Shown here: piece by piece, positions 12,748 through 22,552 of the stretch
Position numbering within the stretch: the first letter of the stretch is position 1
Layout: every line of letters begins with the position of its first letter
Assembly (NCBI RefSeq): GCF_947172395.1
Contig: NC_069095.1
Location: 4,216,001 to 4,280,000, forward strand
Source of the DNA: Bicyclus anynana
Lineage: Eukaryota; Arthropoda; Insecta; Lepidoptera; Nymphalidae
Direction of reading: 5' to 3'
Length of the DNA: 64,000 bases
Notes under the pieces: generated by a model
The model's input: the letters and a program-made list of their open reading frames with translations, nothing else
What the model was told of the DNA's origin: nothing
Databases searched by the model: none
Made by a program: the position numbers and the translations under genes

Positions 12748-15700
12748 CTTTGAATGACAAAAAAAATCATTATATATTTAAAAAAAAAATCAAAAATCAT
12801 TTATTACAAGCACTTTTGACACGTCAGTTGACTATCTGTAAAGATTCTACTACCGGTTCAGAAGGCTGGTTCTGCTGAGAAGAAATCGGCAAGAAATTAA
12901 ACAGTTGCTCTTTTAAAAAAAAATCAAACAGTATTATAATTTACAATTGATGACAACATTAAATCCAATGGCCCCAAGCGCCTTTATCTTTAAGGAATTC
13001 ATCAATGGTGTAGTAACCTCGACTAAGTAAATGTTTTTTAACACATTGTTTAAAGCTATGCATTTTTGTATAACTACCTCATTGGTTCAGTGTTTAGCCT
13101 ATGTGATTTATAAGCACTTGGTCTGGGGTTTGAGTTGTAGGTTGAGCTATGAAATAAAGAGCTTTACTTTCTTCTTAGATAATTTTCAGTGTAAAATCTC
13201 AATCCATGTTAGTGGTGTTATTAACTAATTTGGTCTTTATTAACAACCCGTTAAAATAAACATCAAATCAACTGAGAAATGTCATCTACATACTGTATAT
13301 GCACGAAGGGTTGTCACTAAGCACCAGATGACATCCGTTACATAGAATCTCAATTTTGTATATGTCAACTAACACACGTGATAAAGTTAGTGAATTAGCC
13401 TGCTGGTCATTATAATTAACATCCAATAGTGGTCATTAAAGAAGTATGGAATTTGGAAAAACTGTAGGTATATCACCCTGACAAAGTGGACATACATTAT
13501 TAACGGAAAAAAAATATTATACGAAAGCTTATAGAATTTTTTTATCACAATGTTATTTACGTTAGATTATTATTTAAACGATAAAAAAGCTTGGGTATGA
13601 ATTGCACTATACGGCTGGGTTCAAGTACCCAGTCGTTTAGAGCAATTGAAAAAAAAAATGATGTAAAAAGGAAACAGGAAGGAAAGAAGTTTCCTTAATT
13701 ATTTTTAAACGTGATTTATCGTTTGACGTACAACGGTGAAATTTGGCAGGGTGTATATTTAGCAGCGGCGAAGAGTTCATGCAAGCCGATTCCCGTCGGA
13801 TTGCCTTATAAAACCCATGCACATTAATTGTTGTGCTGTATCTAGATATATGAGAAACCGGAGTTTGTATCACGCTATATGGATGTCTTTTTATTTGGGG
13901 CGGCTTATATTCATGTAAATTCCATCCTTCACCACTGATAGTTAGTACATCTGCTAAGAACGGATTTTGTAATAGCGTCGTCAAACACATCCACTAGTAA
14001 TAAGAAACTCGCGGTTTCATCTGTGTGTGTGTGTTTGTGTGCGTCAGCGCGTGTGTCTGTCTGTCTGCGTATATGCGTGTTTGCGTGTGTGTATACCAGT
14101 AGCGAAGACTGTCATTTTCTAGTGGGTAACCCGTTCATGTGTTTATTAGTCTGAATGTATTTTTGGTTGAGTACGTTAAATTATTATTAACGTCCGTAAA
14201 GCTCGTGTATGTTTAAAAGGTAACCCGATAGGAATCGGGTTGTTAGGTACCATCGCCCCTGGTACATACCTGCAATCCCTCCATAGCAGTGTAACCCAGT
14301 ACAGTCTCCTTTCCCCCTGCTTCCAACCCAAGTTTGTAGCAAAACTCTGATACACTGCCGCCTTCCCCACTGTTATTCCTTGCTGTTACTACTCGCATGA
14401 AGTTCTGTAAAAATTATACACATTGTCATTATTAGCATATTCTTCTCAGCAGTGGCGTGCATAAGGGTTCCAACTAGGGTATGCACTATACATAAAAATC
14501 GTACAAAATAGAAAAATTCTTCATCAATACAGTTTCGTATGTTTACTCAGGGTAGGCAAAGCATGTTTGATCTATGGAGTGCATGCTACTGTTCTCCTGG
14601 GCCTCGCTTATAGAAAATATATGATATAAATTTATTTATTTCAATTAAGTACACATAAAAACGTCAAGTAGTGATAGTTAAAGTTGTAAACTTAAAATTA
14701 AACGAGGCATGCACCTCCAACTTTTCAGTTTTAAGTACATTTTAAGAAATTAAATATCACATGTGTGTGTGCCAATCAGCATAACCGTGGTGGACTATTG
14801 GCCTAAACCCTCTCATTCTGAGAGGAGACTCGAGCTCAGCAGTGAGCCGAATATGTGTTGATAACTCTATAGGGAATATAAGAAAAAACTATTGCCTAAC
14901 ATTAAAAATAAGTAAAATACCATTGAGTACTTGAATTTACGAGAACTTACTCTTACTTTGATGAGTAAAAAGAACATTAATTAAGCTTACCTTTGGTGGT
15001 ATTTCAAGGGAAAAGTACTGATTGTCGGCTTCAGTGCTCAGGAGATCAATGGTGATTGACGGTAAAGACCACTCTTGAGGCTCTGGCCAGCAGGCAGCCT
15101 GGAAAATGTAATATTTCATTATTTTTGGTGGTATAATGCTGAGCATTCAAAAATACTTGCTTGTGATTTGCTAAAAAAAGTAATTCTGTTGTTTTTGTGT
15201 ATTTTTTTCAAATTTCGAGTAAAGTAAAGAGTAAGACACTTGGGTATTTGACTACAATCTCACCTGATGGTAAGTGATGATGCAATCTAAGATGGAAGCG
15301 GGCTAACTTGTAACTTAAGAAAAAATTCCAAACCCCTTTCGGTTTTTACGCGACAACGTACCGTAACGCTAAATCACTTGGCTGCTTGGTCCACAAGTCT
15401 TTTCTCTTCTAGAGGTTAGTCGTTAACACATGCTGCTATAAAACTGAACAATTAAATTTTAAAATGTTTTTACCTCTCCATGATACCAAAATTCGTCTAA
15501 GATCAACATGTTTGACGTTTGTGCTGCATTTCTCAGTTCATTTACAACCTAAAATAGAACATTAACATTTTTAAAAACAATTAATAGACAAATATATTTA
15601 CATACAGTTTGACTAATGTTTGATTTTTGTTAATCTAATTTCTGCTTTAGATTGGGTTGGAAAAAAAGTAATCTATTGTTTTTTTTGGTAGATGGCTTTA

Positions 15701-18700
15701 GTGTTCAATAAGTCGTAGCTATAGTATTGTACAAAGAATTTCAAATTTATGCTTATTGTGATTCAACCAGAAGATAAAGAATAACCATTAAAACCATTTG
15801 CAACATTTTCCAACCAACATGCCACTCCATTTTTACAACTGTACCGAATTTTCAATTTCAATGATAGATAGCCCATTTATCGAAGAAGGCTATAAGCTAT
15901 ATTATATTTTCAAAAAAATTAGGGGTCCTTCCTGAAACTCCAATAATGTAACCCAAGGTGTACAAAAGTTTCGTTTACATGGAGTGCGCTGCAAAAACTA
16001 TTGATGTTAGAATAACATAATGTACTACAACTTTGTAGAACACATAAATTTCTACAAAAAATGTCGCGACAGCATATATCTATCTTCTATATTTTAGCAG
16101 ATATAGTACTTTTGTACTTTAATAAATTATTTAAATCATATACTAATATTATATTTAATTAATTTAATAGAAAGCACAGTGGTGGTCGACCCCCCTCTAG
16201 GTGGACCGAGGACATCAAGTGGGTTTCAGGGAGTCGCTGGATGCTGGCGGCTCAAGACTGTTGTTCTTGGAAGTCCATGCAAGAGGCCTATGTCCAGCAA
16301 TGGACGTCTATCGGCTGACGATGAAAATGATGATTATTATGATATTTACCTCTCGAAACAAAACATCCGGCAATCTTATATTTGTTGTACCACTGTCAAC
16401 TATGCTTTTCTCTTCATTAAGTTTAATACAACTCTCTTGATCAATATCCCCAGTATCACCTGTAACTTTTGTGATATTACTGGTCATGTTGGTAACTGTT
16501 GTGCTCCTATTGGTCACCACTCTGATTGACAAAACACCAACTTCATACCACCTCTTTCGAAGTATTGGCGTGCGGAATTCCACATTACGATTTAATGATG
16601 CTGTGTCATCGTCTAAAAAAGATATCTTTTTGTTAATTTGGTATAAAAATCTATATACATATATATGCAAATATAAATTCAATCAAATGTCTAAGATTCT
16701 TGTTTGGCGATGTTGCAATTTAAAAGTACGAAAGTGAAAATAGATATAAGTCAAGTATGTATAGTCCGGGATCCGTATAATATTTTTTAAAACTGCTTAC
16801 TATCAAGTTAATTTTTCGTTAGTAGCTTCATCTCATTGATACGATCAAGTTTTTTATTTACGAAAATTATTGATTGATTGATTTGGTAGCTAACTGAGTT
16901 GCCAGTAAATAAAAATTTCTGAGCGTCGGAACGAGATAATGTACCACGTAATTTGCAGGACATTGTGGCTATTAAGTTGTATAACTATTAATTAAGCAAC
17001 AGTAAAAAAAACATCTGGTTAGTAACAACTATTGATAAACCCTCCTCCCAACTTGTATAAATAACAAGGTTATTGATACAAGTTATAAATCTCTAAAAGA
17101 TAGTCATCAGTTTCCTGACTAGTTACTCCTGACTAGTAGTATTAAAATACATTAAATATACATTAATCATGTAAATCACATTATTCGTGACAAGCGGACG
17201 CCCGCGATTACTTTCGCATGGAAAACATATCTAACTATATAAATAAACTGTCTTCTTGAATCACTATACTTAATACACTTTAATGGTTTTGCAGTTTTAC
17301 ACCATTAATAACAGTTTCAGTAGATTAAAATTATTATTCGTACATACAGAGGGAAGGTAAGCGACTTTGTTTTATTACTGTGATATGATACCATTAAAAA
17401 TATTATACATATTTAAATGCAAGTGCAGCACAGGACAACAATAGTTTAGAATAGTTAATAGTAGAGGTAATTAAAGTAGGTACCAAGCATCTCAAAATTT
17501 CCATAATGTGTTGCATTTGTAGAGCTCTTCACACCACACAACTTGAGTTGGAAAGACATGGCCTTGTTCAGAGCCTTCTCTACGGAATCCAGCCAGGAGC
17601 CAACAACAACGTTTTCACCCCATGCACCAACCGGTAAATACGCTAGGCCTAGGAGTCCCTGAAATATTTAATAAGTTTGGTAATTTTTTTGTTTTCAGTC
17701 TCTTCTCAGAATGAGAGGGGTTAGGCCAATAATCCACCACGCTGGCCCAATACGGATTGGCAGATTTCACACACACACACACACAGAGAATTAAGAAAAT
17801 TCTCTGGTATGCAGGTTTCCTCACAATGTTTTCCTTTACCATTTGACACATGTGATATTTAATTTCTTAAAGTGCCCAATACTGAGGAGATGGAGGTGCA
17901 TGCCCCAGACCGGATTCGAACCCACACCCTCCGGAATCGGAGGCAGAGGTTATATCTATCAGGAATTTTCAATATCGCACAATTTGTATGTATAGTGCCT
18001 ACCCTAGTTAAAAACCTTATGCACGCCAATGCCGTCAATAGTATGTTACTAAAATCTTAGAAAACTATACAGTAAACCATACCTGCCATCCAGAGCCATT
18101 CATAAAGAATTTATGACTTTTGGTTATTAGTGCAATGTCACATCTTACTTCAGGAACTTTTGGTAGTGACGGAAATTTAACAAAATCTGATATCAAGTGT
18201 CCAATCCAGGTCCCTTGGGAGTATTTTGCTTGCACCTAAAGTTTATGAAAACAAAAGGAAATATATATTAAAAATGTAAATAATCCAATTTAACAAACAT
18301 TTTCAAACATAAAAAGGAAGTCTTCAAGAGTCTTGATTTATAATTTGTTAAAACAATTAGTTATGGAACAAAAGATGTATACAGATGATGTATGCAAAAT
18401 TCAATAAAAACATTTAGTGAGGAAAATAAACTACCTAGTAATAGCTGTTTTGTATTAGAAACTAGCAGACTCCCATAATTTTACCTGTGTAGTTCCTGTT
18501 CCCTTGGGAATGTGGGGATAAAATATAGCCTATGACACTCACTAATAATGTGGCTTTTTTATAATTGGTAAAAGGATTTTCAAAATTGGTTCAGTAGATC
18601 CAGACATTAAACCTACTATCCCTTTATAATATTAGTATAGATGATTTTTAGTCATTATAGCATTCTCATATCATCCCATGTCATAACATTGATGGAGATA

Positions 18701-19442
18701 AGCCTAGTTGGAGGAGAATGGGAATATTGAACATATTTTTAAAAAAATTACATCACCTATTCAATCACAACCTGTCAGAAACAATATCTCTGAGAGGCCA
18801 GATATTATTAACAAAAGTATCTTATTATTTCAGCAATGCTATATTTTAATTAGCATTAATAAACATAAATGTAATACTTTTAAATAATATATATTCTAAT
18901 ATTCTATTCAATACATACCTCTCTTTCGCTGTTGTAACTAGTAGTAGAGTTTTTAGATCTGAAATATTTGTTGCTATCTTTTCTGGCATAAGAAGCTATA
19001 GCCAATGTAGTGCTTCCAGTGTCCACTAACACACTTAGCTGCAAAATGTAACACAGTTAACATTAAATACAAATAATAAATTTATTGAGTATAAATATTA
19101 GAAGTTGTGAATCCCATTGCAGGCTAACATATTTTTAAAATCATTGGAATCCAACAAGAATTTTTCAAATTATCCTTTAGTTTTTAACTAAATACATCAT
19201 ACATTTGGACTTCGTATTTCAATATTATAAAAATAACACCGAAGTGCAACCAGTTTGCTTGCAAAGCACTTTGGTTATTGATCATATGGATTTTTTTAAA
19301 AATGTACCTTTTGTGCGGGGTGACCGACATCGATTTCCAGTGCGTAGGCCTGTCCCGCTTCTCCATAAAGATTAAATTCTTCGCAAGATGTTATAGTTAA
19401 AACAACAAGTAGAAAAAAATAACTCAAACTTGTAACAAACAT
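12436..19442 (-). CDS. BACE-like membrane-anchored aspartic protease (beta-secretase family), 9 exons, 491 aa
   Basis: Exons in transcript order: 19308-19442, 18919-19038, 18083-18235, 17484-17658, 16350-16612, 15474-15548, 14991-15098, 14270-14404, 12436-12747. All junctions are GT/AG and all phases agree. Residues 1-20 are a signal peptide. The first catalytic motif is DTGS with Asp51 and the second is DSGT with Asp267. The flap Tyr is at about residue 90 in KYSQGTW. Cysteines at 177, 256, 310, 365, 405 and 425 match the six that form BACE disulfides. A membrane span lies at about 442-461, followed by a tail of about 30 residues. Alignment by eye to human BACE1 (501 aa) is continuous, including NGSGW for NGSNW and MEGLQVLFNR for MEGFYVVFDR. 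Family knowledge: type I membrane proteases that shed ectodomains in Golgi, endosomes or at the surface. Oddities: almost no propeptide before the first catalytic motif, no furin site seen, and no DxxLL endosomal signal in the tail. Several N-glycosylation sequons are present. Confidence 0.93.
12779..13050 (-). pseudogene. LINE Z 3' end in BACE-like intron 8
   Basis: Encodes QCVKKHLLSRGYYTIDEFL and KDKGAWGHWI before a stop, a CR1/Jockey-like C-terminus, then the shared 3' UTR with AGTCAACTGACGTGTCAAAA. Confidence 0.75.
14022..14095. repeat. Imperfect GT repeat in BACE-like intron 8
   Basis: GTGTGT runs broken by GTCTGTCTG and GCGT units. Confidence 0.85.
14270..14404 (-). CDS. BACE-like exon 8
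   Basis: Forty-five codons in phase 0. NFMRVV, EFCYKL with Cys365 and GYTAMEGLQ follow the BACE1 order YLRPV, DCYKF and GAVIMEGFY. The donor is CAG/gtatgt. Confidence 0.9.
14450..14591. mobile_element. MITE with CAGTGGCGTGCA ends in BACE-like intron 7
   Basis: Starts CAGTGGCGTGCATAAGG and ends TGCATGCTACTG. Relatives lie at 17958-18036 (reverse), 31795-31932 and about 53135-53285. Confidence 0.6.
14705..14865 (+). repeat. SINE A, deleted copy in BACE-like intron 7
   Basis: The head is missing and the middle is internally deleted; the 3' end GAGCCGAATATGTGTTGATA is retained. Confidence 0.75.
14991..15098 (-). CDS. BACE-like exon 7
   Basis: Thirty-six codons in phase 0. It begins AACWPEP, carrying Cys310 (BACE1 LVCWQAG), and ends FSLEIPPK (BACE1 FRITILPQ). 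Confidence 0.9.
15248..15395 (-). repeat. SINE B fragment in BACE-like intron 6
   Basis: Same body as the other SINE B copies (TGACTACAATCTCACCTGAT), truncated at both ends. Confidence 0.7.
15474..15548 (-). CDS. BACE-like exon 6
   Basis: A short exon of 25 codons in phase 0 on both sides, ending DEFWYHGE, equivalent to DGFWLGEQ in BACE1. Confidence 0.88.
15845..16010 (+). mobile_element. Helitron internal fragment in BACE-like intron 5
   Basis: ATAGATAGCCCATTTATCGA and GGGGTCCTTCCTGAAACTCC match the long Helitron at 63151. Confidence 0.6.
16172..16340 (+). pseudogene. RTE-type LINE 3' end next to BACE-like exon 5
   Basis: Encodes the last part of the RTE protein up to YVQQWTSIG and a GATGAAAATGATGATT tail. 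The tail stops about 10 bases from the exon 5 boundary. Confidence 0.85.
16350..16612 (-). CDS. BACE-like exon 5 (second catalytic Asp)
   Basis: It contains TPILRKRWYEV (BACE1 TPIRREWYYEV), three N-glycosylation sequons in a Thr/Asn-rich insert, the conserved Cys256, and SIVDSGTTNIRLP with the second catalytic aspartate. The donor is GAG/gtaaat. An RTE retrotransposon end lies about 10 bases beyond this donor. Confidence 0.93.
16613..17483 (-). other. BACE-like intron 4
   Basis: AT-rich with no gene. A Helitron 3'-end fragment begins near 17202 with the usual CGGACGCCCGCGA signature. Nothing else is recognised. Confidence 0.6.
17484..17658 (-). CDS. BACE-like exon 4
   Basis: It starts GLLGLAY, equivalent to GILGLAY in BACE1, and includes the conserved cysteine in QLKLCGV. 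It has 58 codons plus one base; the split codon is completed by exon 5 as Asp195. Confidence 0.9.
17700..17956 (-). repeat. SINE A in BACE-like intron 3
   Basis: Nearly complete, antisense-matching the gene's own strand direction; a CA run interrupts the middle. Confidence 0.8.
18083..18235 (-). CDS. BACE-like exon 3 (flap region)
   Basis: Fifty-one codons in phase 0 on both sides. KYSQGTWIGHL corresponds to PYTQGKWEGEL of BACE1 and contains the flap tyrosine. The exon ends in FFMNGSGWQ, matching FFINGSNWE. Confidence 0.92.
18462..18641 (-). mobile_element. Helitron (Lep1-like) in BACE-like intron 2
   Basis: Minus strand: TC start with TATACTAATATTATAAAG, end CTAG. Diverged. Confidence 0.7.
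18919..19038 (-). CDS. BACE-like exon 2 (first catalytic Asp)
   Basis: Forty codons in phase 0 on both sides, with acceptor ...tttgcag and donor gtatgt. It carries LSVLVDTGST, the first active-site loop, and an NST sequon. Confidence 0.92.
19308..19442 (-). CDS. BACE-like exon 1 (signal peptide)
   Basis: The ATG is at 19442-19440. It encodes residues 1-45: a hydrophobic signal peptide ending near TSC, then a short stretch with GQAYALEIDVG, equivalent to GQGYYVEMTVG in BACE1. The donor is AAG/gtacat, phase 0. The start is supported by a TATA box and initiator just upstream. Confidence 0.9.
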
Positions 19443-19480
19443 TGTAGTTTTAGAACATGCCTTTATCGGGACACTGTGTG

Positions 19481-19510
19481 ACTGATTTGTGTATTAGAAA
19501 TAAATTTATA
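19481..19510 (-). promoter_or_regulatory. BACE-like core promoter: TATA box and TCAGT initiator
   Basis: On the minus strand TATAAATT (19510-19503) is followed by an arthropod initiator TCAGT (19485-19481), whose A at 19483 lies 27 bases after the first T of the TATA box. This implies a 5' UTR of about 41 bases before the ATG at 19442. Motif spacing was read directly; use of the site is inferred. Confidence 0.65.
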
Positions 19511-20549
19511 ACATGTATATTAATTACATTGAACCAAGACCTCTTATATTACATTGCAAATTACAAATAACTATGCTTTTCAATAATAATGATTTTGAGT
19601 GGCTTCTGAAACTGCGGCCAAGTGCAACAGAAAAGAAAATAGATATTCATTTTCATAGACTACAAAAATGACGTTAGCGATTTTATTGTGACGTTTACAG
19701 ATTATACAATATAACGTTTTAGGCATAGAGGAATTACATATGGAAATGCATCGCACTCAAATTCACCAACAAAATTGTCTATCAGTGAGTGTTGAAATAA
19801 CACCAATAAAAATATATTGTGTCAATACTACACACACAACTATAAATTTAATTCTCAATACACTCACGCGTAATTTTTATACAGACTAACAAACACATCG
19901 CATAATTTACCTACAGAGAATATTTAGAGAATATTCGATTATTTAATGTTTTGTTTGTTGTTGTTACGTCAGAAGAATTGTTTTTTTTTAGATATTGTTT
20001 TTATTACTAATGTCTTATAATTAAGGTAGAAATACATACAAATGAAATGTAACTCTGTCTTTTAATAAACTACAAGTTGTCGGCCGTTTTGCTTACCATT
20101 CAATTACACAAACCGGCATTTATATGGAGCTCGTTACACGACGAAAACGATTACAATAATTAAACATCGATTTTATAGCAACAGTTTTTATAAACGCGTT
20201 AGATCATTGATTATTATGAATCTTTGCCAAAGGGGTATTGTTTAATGGTCCTGTTAATAATAATATTACTTTAGACGTAAGTTTCAAAAAGTATAGCGAG
20301 GCAGTTCCTTACTTAATTAGTCTGACAGTTTTCCATTGTCTACAGCTTAGGTATTGAGTTCAGTGTATTTATTATCTACGATTGTCAATCTGACAGAATT
20401 TTAGGCGGGTATTTTAACTTTATGTTGACAAATGTCAATGTCATAATAAATTTGAATTTTGAATCAAATTCTTGAAGGCTAAAAACTTGAAAATTTTTTA
20501 TTTTATAATTTTAAATTCTAATTTCTGACTCTCGTAATCTCATTTAATA
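19511..20549. other. Divergent intergenic region between BACE-like gene and RFC3
   Basis: About 1 kb, AT-rich, free of recognisable transposons, unlike most of the window. It presumably holds the RFC3 promoter and distal BACE-like control elements. Confidence 0.6.
20399..20410 (+). promoter_or_regulatory. E2F-like site upstream of RFC3
   Basis: TTTTAGGCGGGT lies about 140 bases before the RFC3 start codon. The GGCGGG core resembles E2F sites (TTTSSCGC), and replication genes, including clamp-loader subunits, are commonly E2F targets. A single site by eye; function is inferred. Confidence 0.35.
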
Positions 20550-21608
20550 ATGAGTCTTTGGGTTGATAAACATCGTCCAAAAGATTTAATGAAGTTAGAC
20601 TACCACAAAGACCAAGCAACAAGGTTAAAAAGTCTAGTGCAACAAAGTGATTTTCCCCATCTCCTTGTTTACGGTCCTTCGGGCGCCGGTAAGAAAACTC
20701 GGATTATGTGTTTGCTGAGAGAACTTTATGGCTCCGGTGCAGAACGTTTGAGACAAGAAACAATGCATTTTACAACACCTTCTAACAAGAAAATAGAAAT
20801 TATGACTGTAAGCAGCAATTATCATATAGAAGTCAATCCAACCGATGTCGGCATACACGATCGTGTTGTTATTATGGATTTAGTGAAGAACGTGGCGCAA
20901 ACTCACCAAATCGACTCGTCTGGTCAACGTGAATTTAAAGTTGTCATATTAAACGAAGTCGATGACTTGACAAAAGATGCCCAGCATGCCTTACGTCGCA
21001 CTATGGAGAAGTACGTGACGACTTGCCGTTTGATCCTTATTGCTAATTCTATATCCCGCGTAATTCCTGCAATTAGGTCCCGTTGTTTAACAATAAGAGT
21101 GCCGGCACCCACAGAAGCGGAAATCACCAATGTGTTACAATCAGTCTGCAAGAAAGAAGGCTTAAATCTGCCCACTGACTTAGGTATGCGTATTGCTAAA
21201 TGCTCAGATAGGAATTTGCGCCGTGCTCTTTTGATGTGCGAAGCATGCAAAGCACAGCAATATCCATTCACATCTGATCAGAAGGTGCCTGAACCTGATT
21301 GGCAAACTTTTATAAGGACTACAGCCGCAATGATTTTATCAGAGCAGTCTCCAAAGAAACTTGGTGAAGTACGCCAAAAACTGTATGAATTAATAATACA
21401 TGGGGTTCCACCAGATATGATTTTTGCCGGGCTACTGAAGGAGTTGGTCCAGAATTGCGATATGGTTATGAAATGTCAGGTGGCCAGCTATGCTGCGGAG
21501 TATGAGCACAGAATGAGGCTTGGAAATAAAGCTATATTCCATATTGAAGCTTTTGTTGCAAAATTTATGGCCATATATAAAAAATATGTTGAAGAATCGC
21601 TGATGTGA
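20550..21608 (+). CDS. RFC3: Replication factor C subunit 3 (clamp loader small subunit)
   Basis: An uninterrupted 352-codon frame, close to the 356 residues of human RFC3 and alignable along its whole length from MSLWVDK to AFVAKFMAIYKK. RFC is the five-subunit ATPase that loads PCNA on primed DNA in the nucleus. Walker A is GPSGAGKKT (residues 42-50). The Walker B region is VVILNEVD (131-138), followed by LTKDAQHALRRTME. Sensor 1 is around Asn166. The SRC motif that supplies an arginine finger to the neighbouring subunit is at 177-179. The AAA+ module occupies about 1-200 and the C-terminal collar domain the rest. No in-frame ATG precedes this start. Oddity: no intron, although both neighbours are intron-rich; the divergent upstream region and lack of a poly(A) tract argue for intron loss rather than a recent retrocopy. 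Confidence 0.98.
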   Translation: MSLWVDKHRPKDLMKLDYHKDQATRLKSLVQQSDFPHLLVYGPSGAGKKTRIMCLLRELYGSGAERLRQETMHFTTPSNKKIEIMTVSSNYHIEVNPTDVGIHDRVVIMDLVKNVAQTHQIDSSGQREFKVVILNEVDDLTKDAQHALRRTMEKYVTTCRLILIANSISRVIPAIRSRCLTIRVPAPTEAEITNVLQSVCKKEGLNLPTDLGMRIAKCSDRNLRRALLMCEACKAQQYPFTSDQKVPEPDWQTFIRTTAAMILSEQSPKKLGEVRQKLYELIIHGVPPDMIFAGLLKELVQNCDMVMKCQVASYAAEYEHRMRLGNKAIFHIEAFVAKFMAIYKKYVEESLM

Positions 21609-21761
21609 CTTATTGTAGTATTATTATAACAATTGATTGATTGGTAAACTTGTGAAATCAGTGGACATTTTACTCCTAATGCCAGAAATTAGAGAATCCA
21701 TGACACTCTGCAGGGCTTGAGAGTTACCTACTTTAGAGCTTTTGAAAAAAATATATTGACT

Positions 21762-21890
21762 ACAGTTTGTTTCATGTAGAATGACAGTTTGTTTCACTCG
21801 TCAAAGTTTGCCACAATTCACGATAATAGTACATATGAACCTCATACAGGCGATTGTCACCGTAACCACTATATGTGAAAAACACAAATG
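21762..21890. mobile_element. MITE just downstream of RFC3
   Basis: Matches 4795-4925 (CATACAGGCGATTGTCACCG); lies about 150 bases past the RFC3 stop. Confidence 0.65.
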
Positions 21891-22056
21891 ACTCTTATTA
21901 TTAAATATAATGGAAAAGAAACCAATTATTAAACTTATTTTAAGCAGTTGGAGGAAAAGTGCCTTGTAAAGTAAGAGAAGTCTTGTATCTAAATAGAACC
22001 AAATTTTCCAATTCCAATTAAAAGTTTTTTATTTATTTTTCAAAACAATCCGGGCC

Positions 22057-22100
22057 TTACCTATAATGATTCTATTTTTGAATAGAATCATTATAGGTAA
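22057..22100. repeat. Perfect hairpin between convergent genes
   Basis: 19-bp arms (TTACCTATAATGATTCTAT) with a 6-base loop. Confidence 0.85.
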
Positions 22101-22358
22101 TATCCCTCCTCCGTTTTATAGTAGGCTAGTACTTGGCTAGTACTTGTAACAGATAAGAATTAAAAAATACAAAATTACTTTAACCCCTAGAGGCTGAAAT
22201 GCTTGTTTAGCCCCGCTGTGGAGTGGTAATATGACAGTGTTTTTGAGCAAGAGTAGTGAAAAAGTATTTTTTCAAATAGCTTAAGATAAGAAATAAAAAA
22301 AAATTTACTTATTTACTCATCTGAAATAAAACATTCCCTTAGTATGAATACTGTTTAA

Positions 22359-22552
22359 TTACAAATTACTAATATTATTATTATTCTCTGCATACACATA
22401 ATAGTTTTTAGCTGGTACCTTACTAGCAAACAGTCTAAAGTTATCTACAACAGAATGCATTAAAGCTATAGTAATTTCATTACACATATGGTCAAGAACA
22501 CTTGGTCTTCCCTCTAGTATTTGTTGCAGGTCGGCTGCATCCCTTTCGTCAG
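22359..22552 (-). CDS. Takeout-like exon 5 (C-terminal helix)
   Basis: Two bases plus 63 codons plus TAA. DLQQILEGRPSVLDHM and the helix through ASKVPAKNYY match the end of takeout-family proteins. The last residues are a run of asparagines. Confidence 0.88.

Larger units (their letters stand above)
12748..14269 (-). other. BACE-like intron 8
   Basis: It contains a LINE 3' end (12779-13050), a SINE 3' fragment (about 13395-13445), a probably Helitron-derived block (about 13600-14000) with a chance open frame on the minus strand, and a GT-rich simple repeat at 14022-14095. No gene is seen inside. Confidence 0.7.
21609..22358. other. Convergent gap between RFC3 and the takeout-like gene
   Basis: The 3' ends of the two genes face each other across about 750 bases. 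The gap contains a MITE (about 21762-21890) and a perfect inverted repeat (22057-22100), and must hold both 3' UTRs. No further gene is seen. Confidence 0.6.

Noticed and set aside
12311..12757. 148-codon plus-strand open frame
   Set aside because: It is the antisense of BACE-like exon 9, where the minus strand has full family similarity, splice signals and stop.
13637..13990. 117-codon minus-strand open frame in BACE-like intron 8
   Set aside because: It lies in a probable Helitron-derived block; exons 8 and 9 join in phase without it.
16179..16682. Overlapping plus-strand open frames of 79-116 codons
   Set aside because: They run through the RTE end and antisense to BACE-like exon 5.
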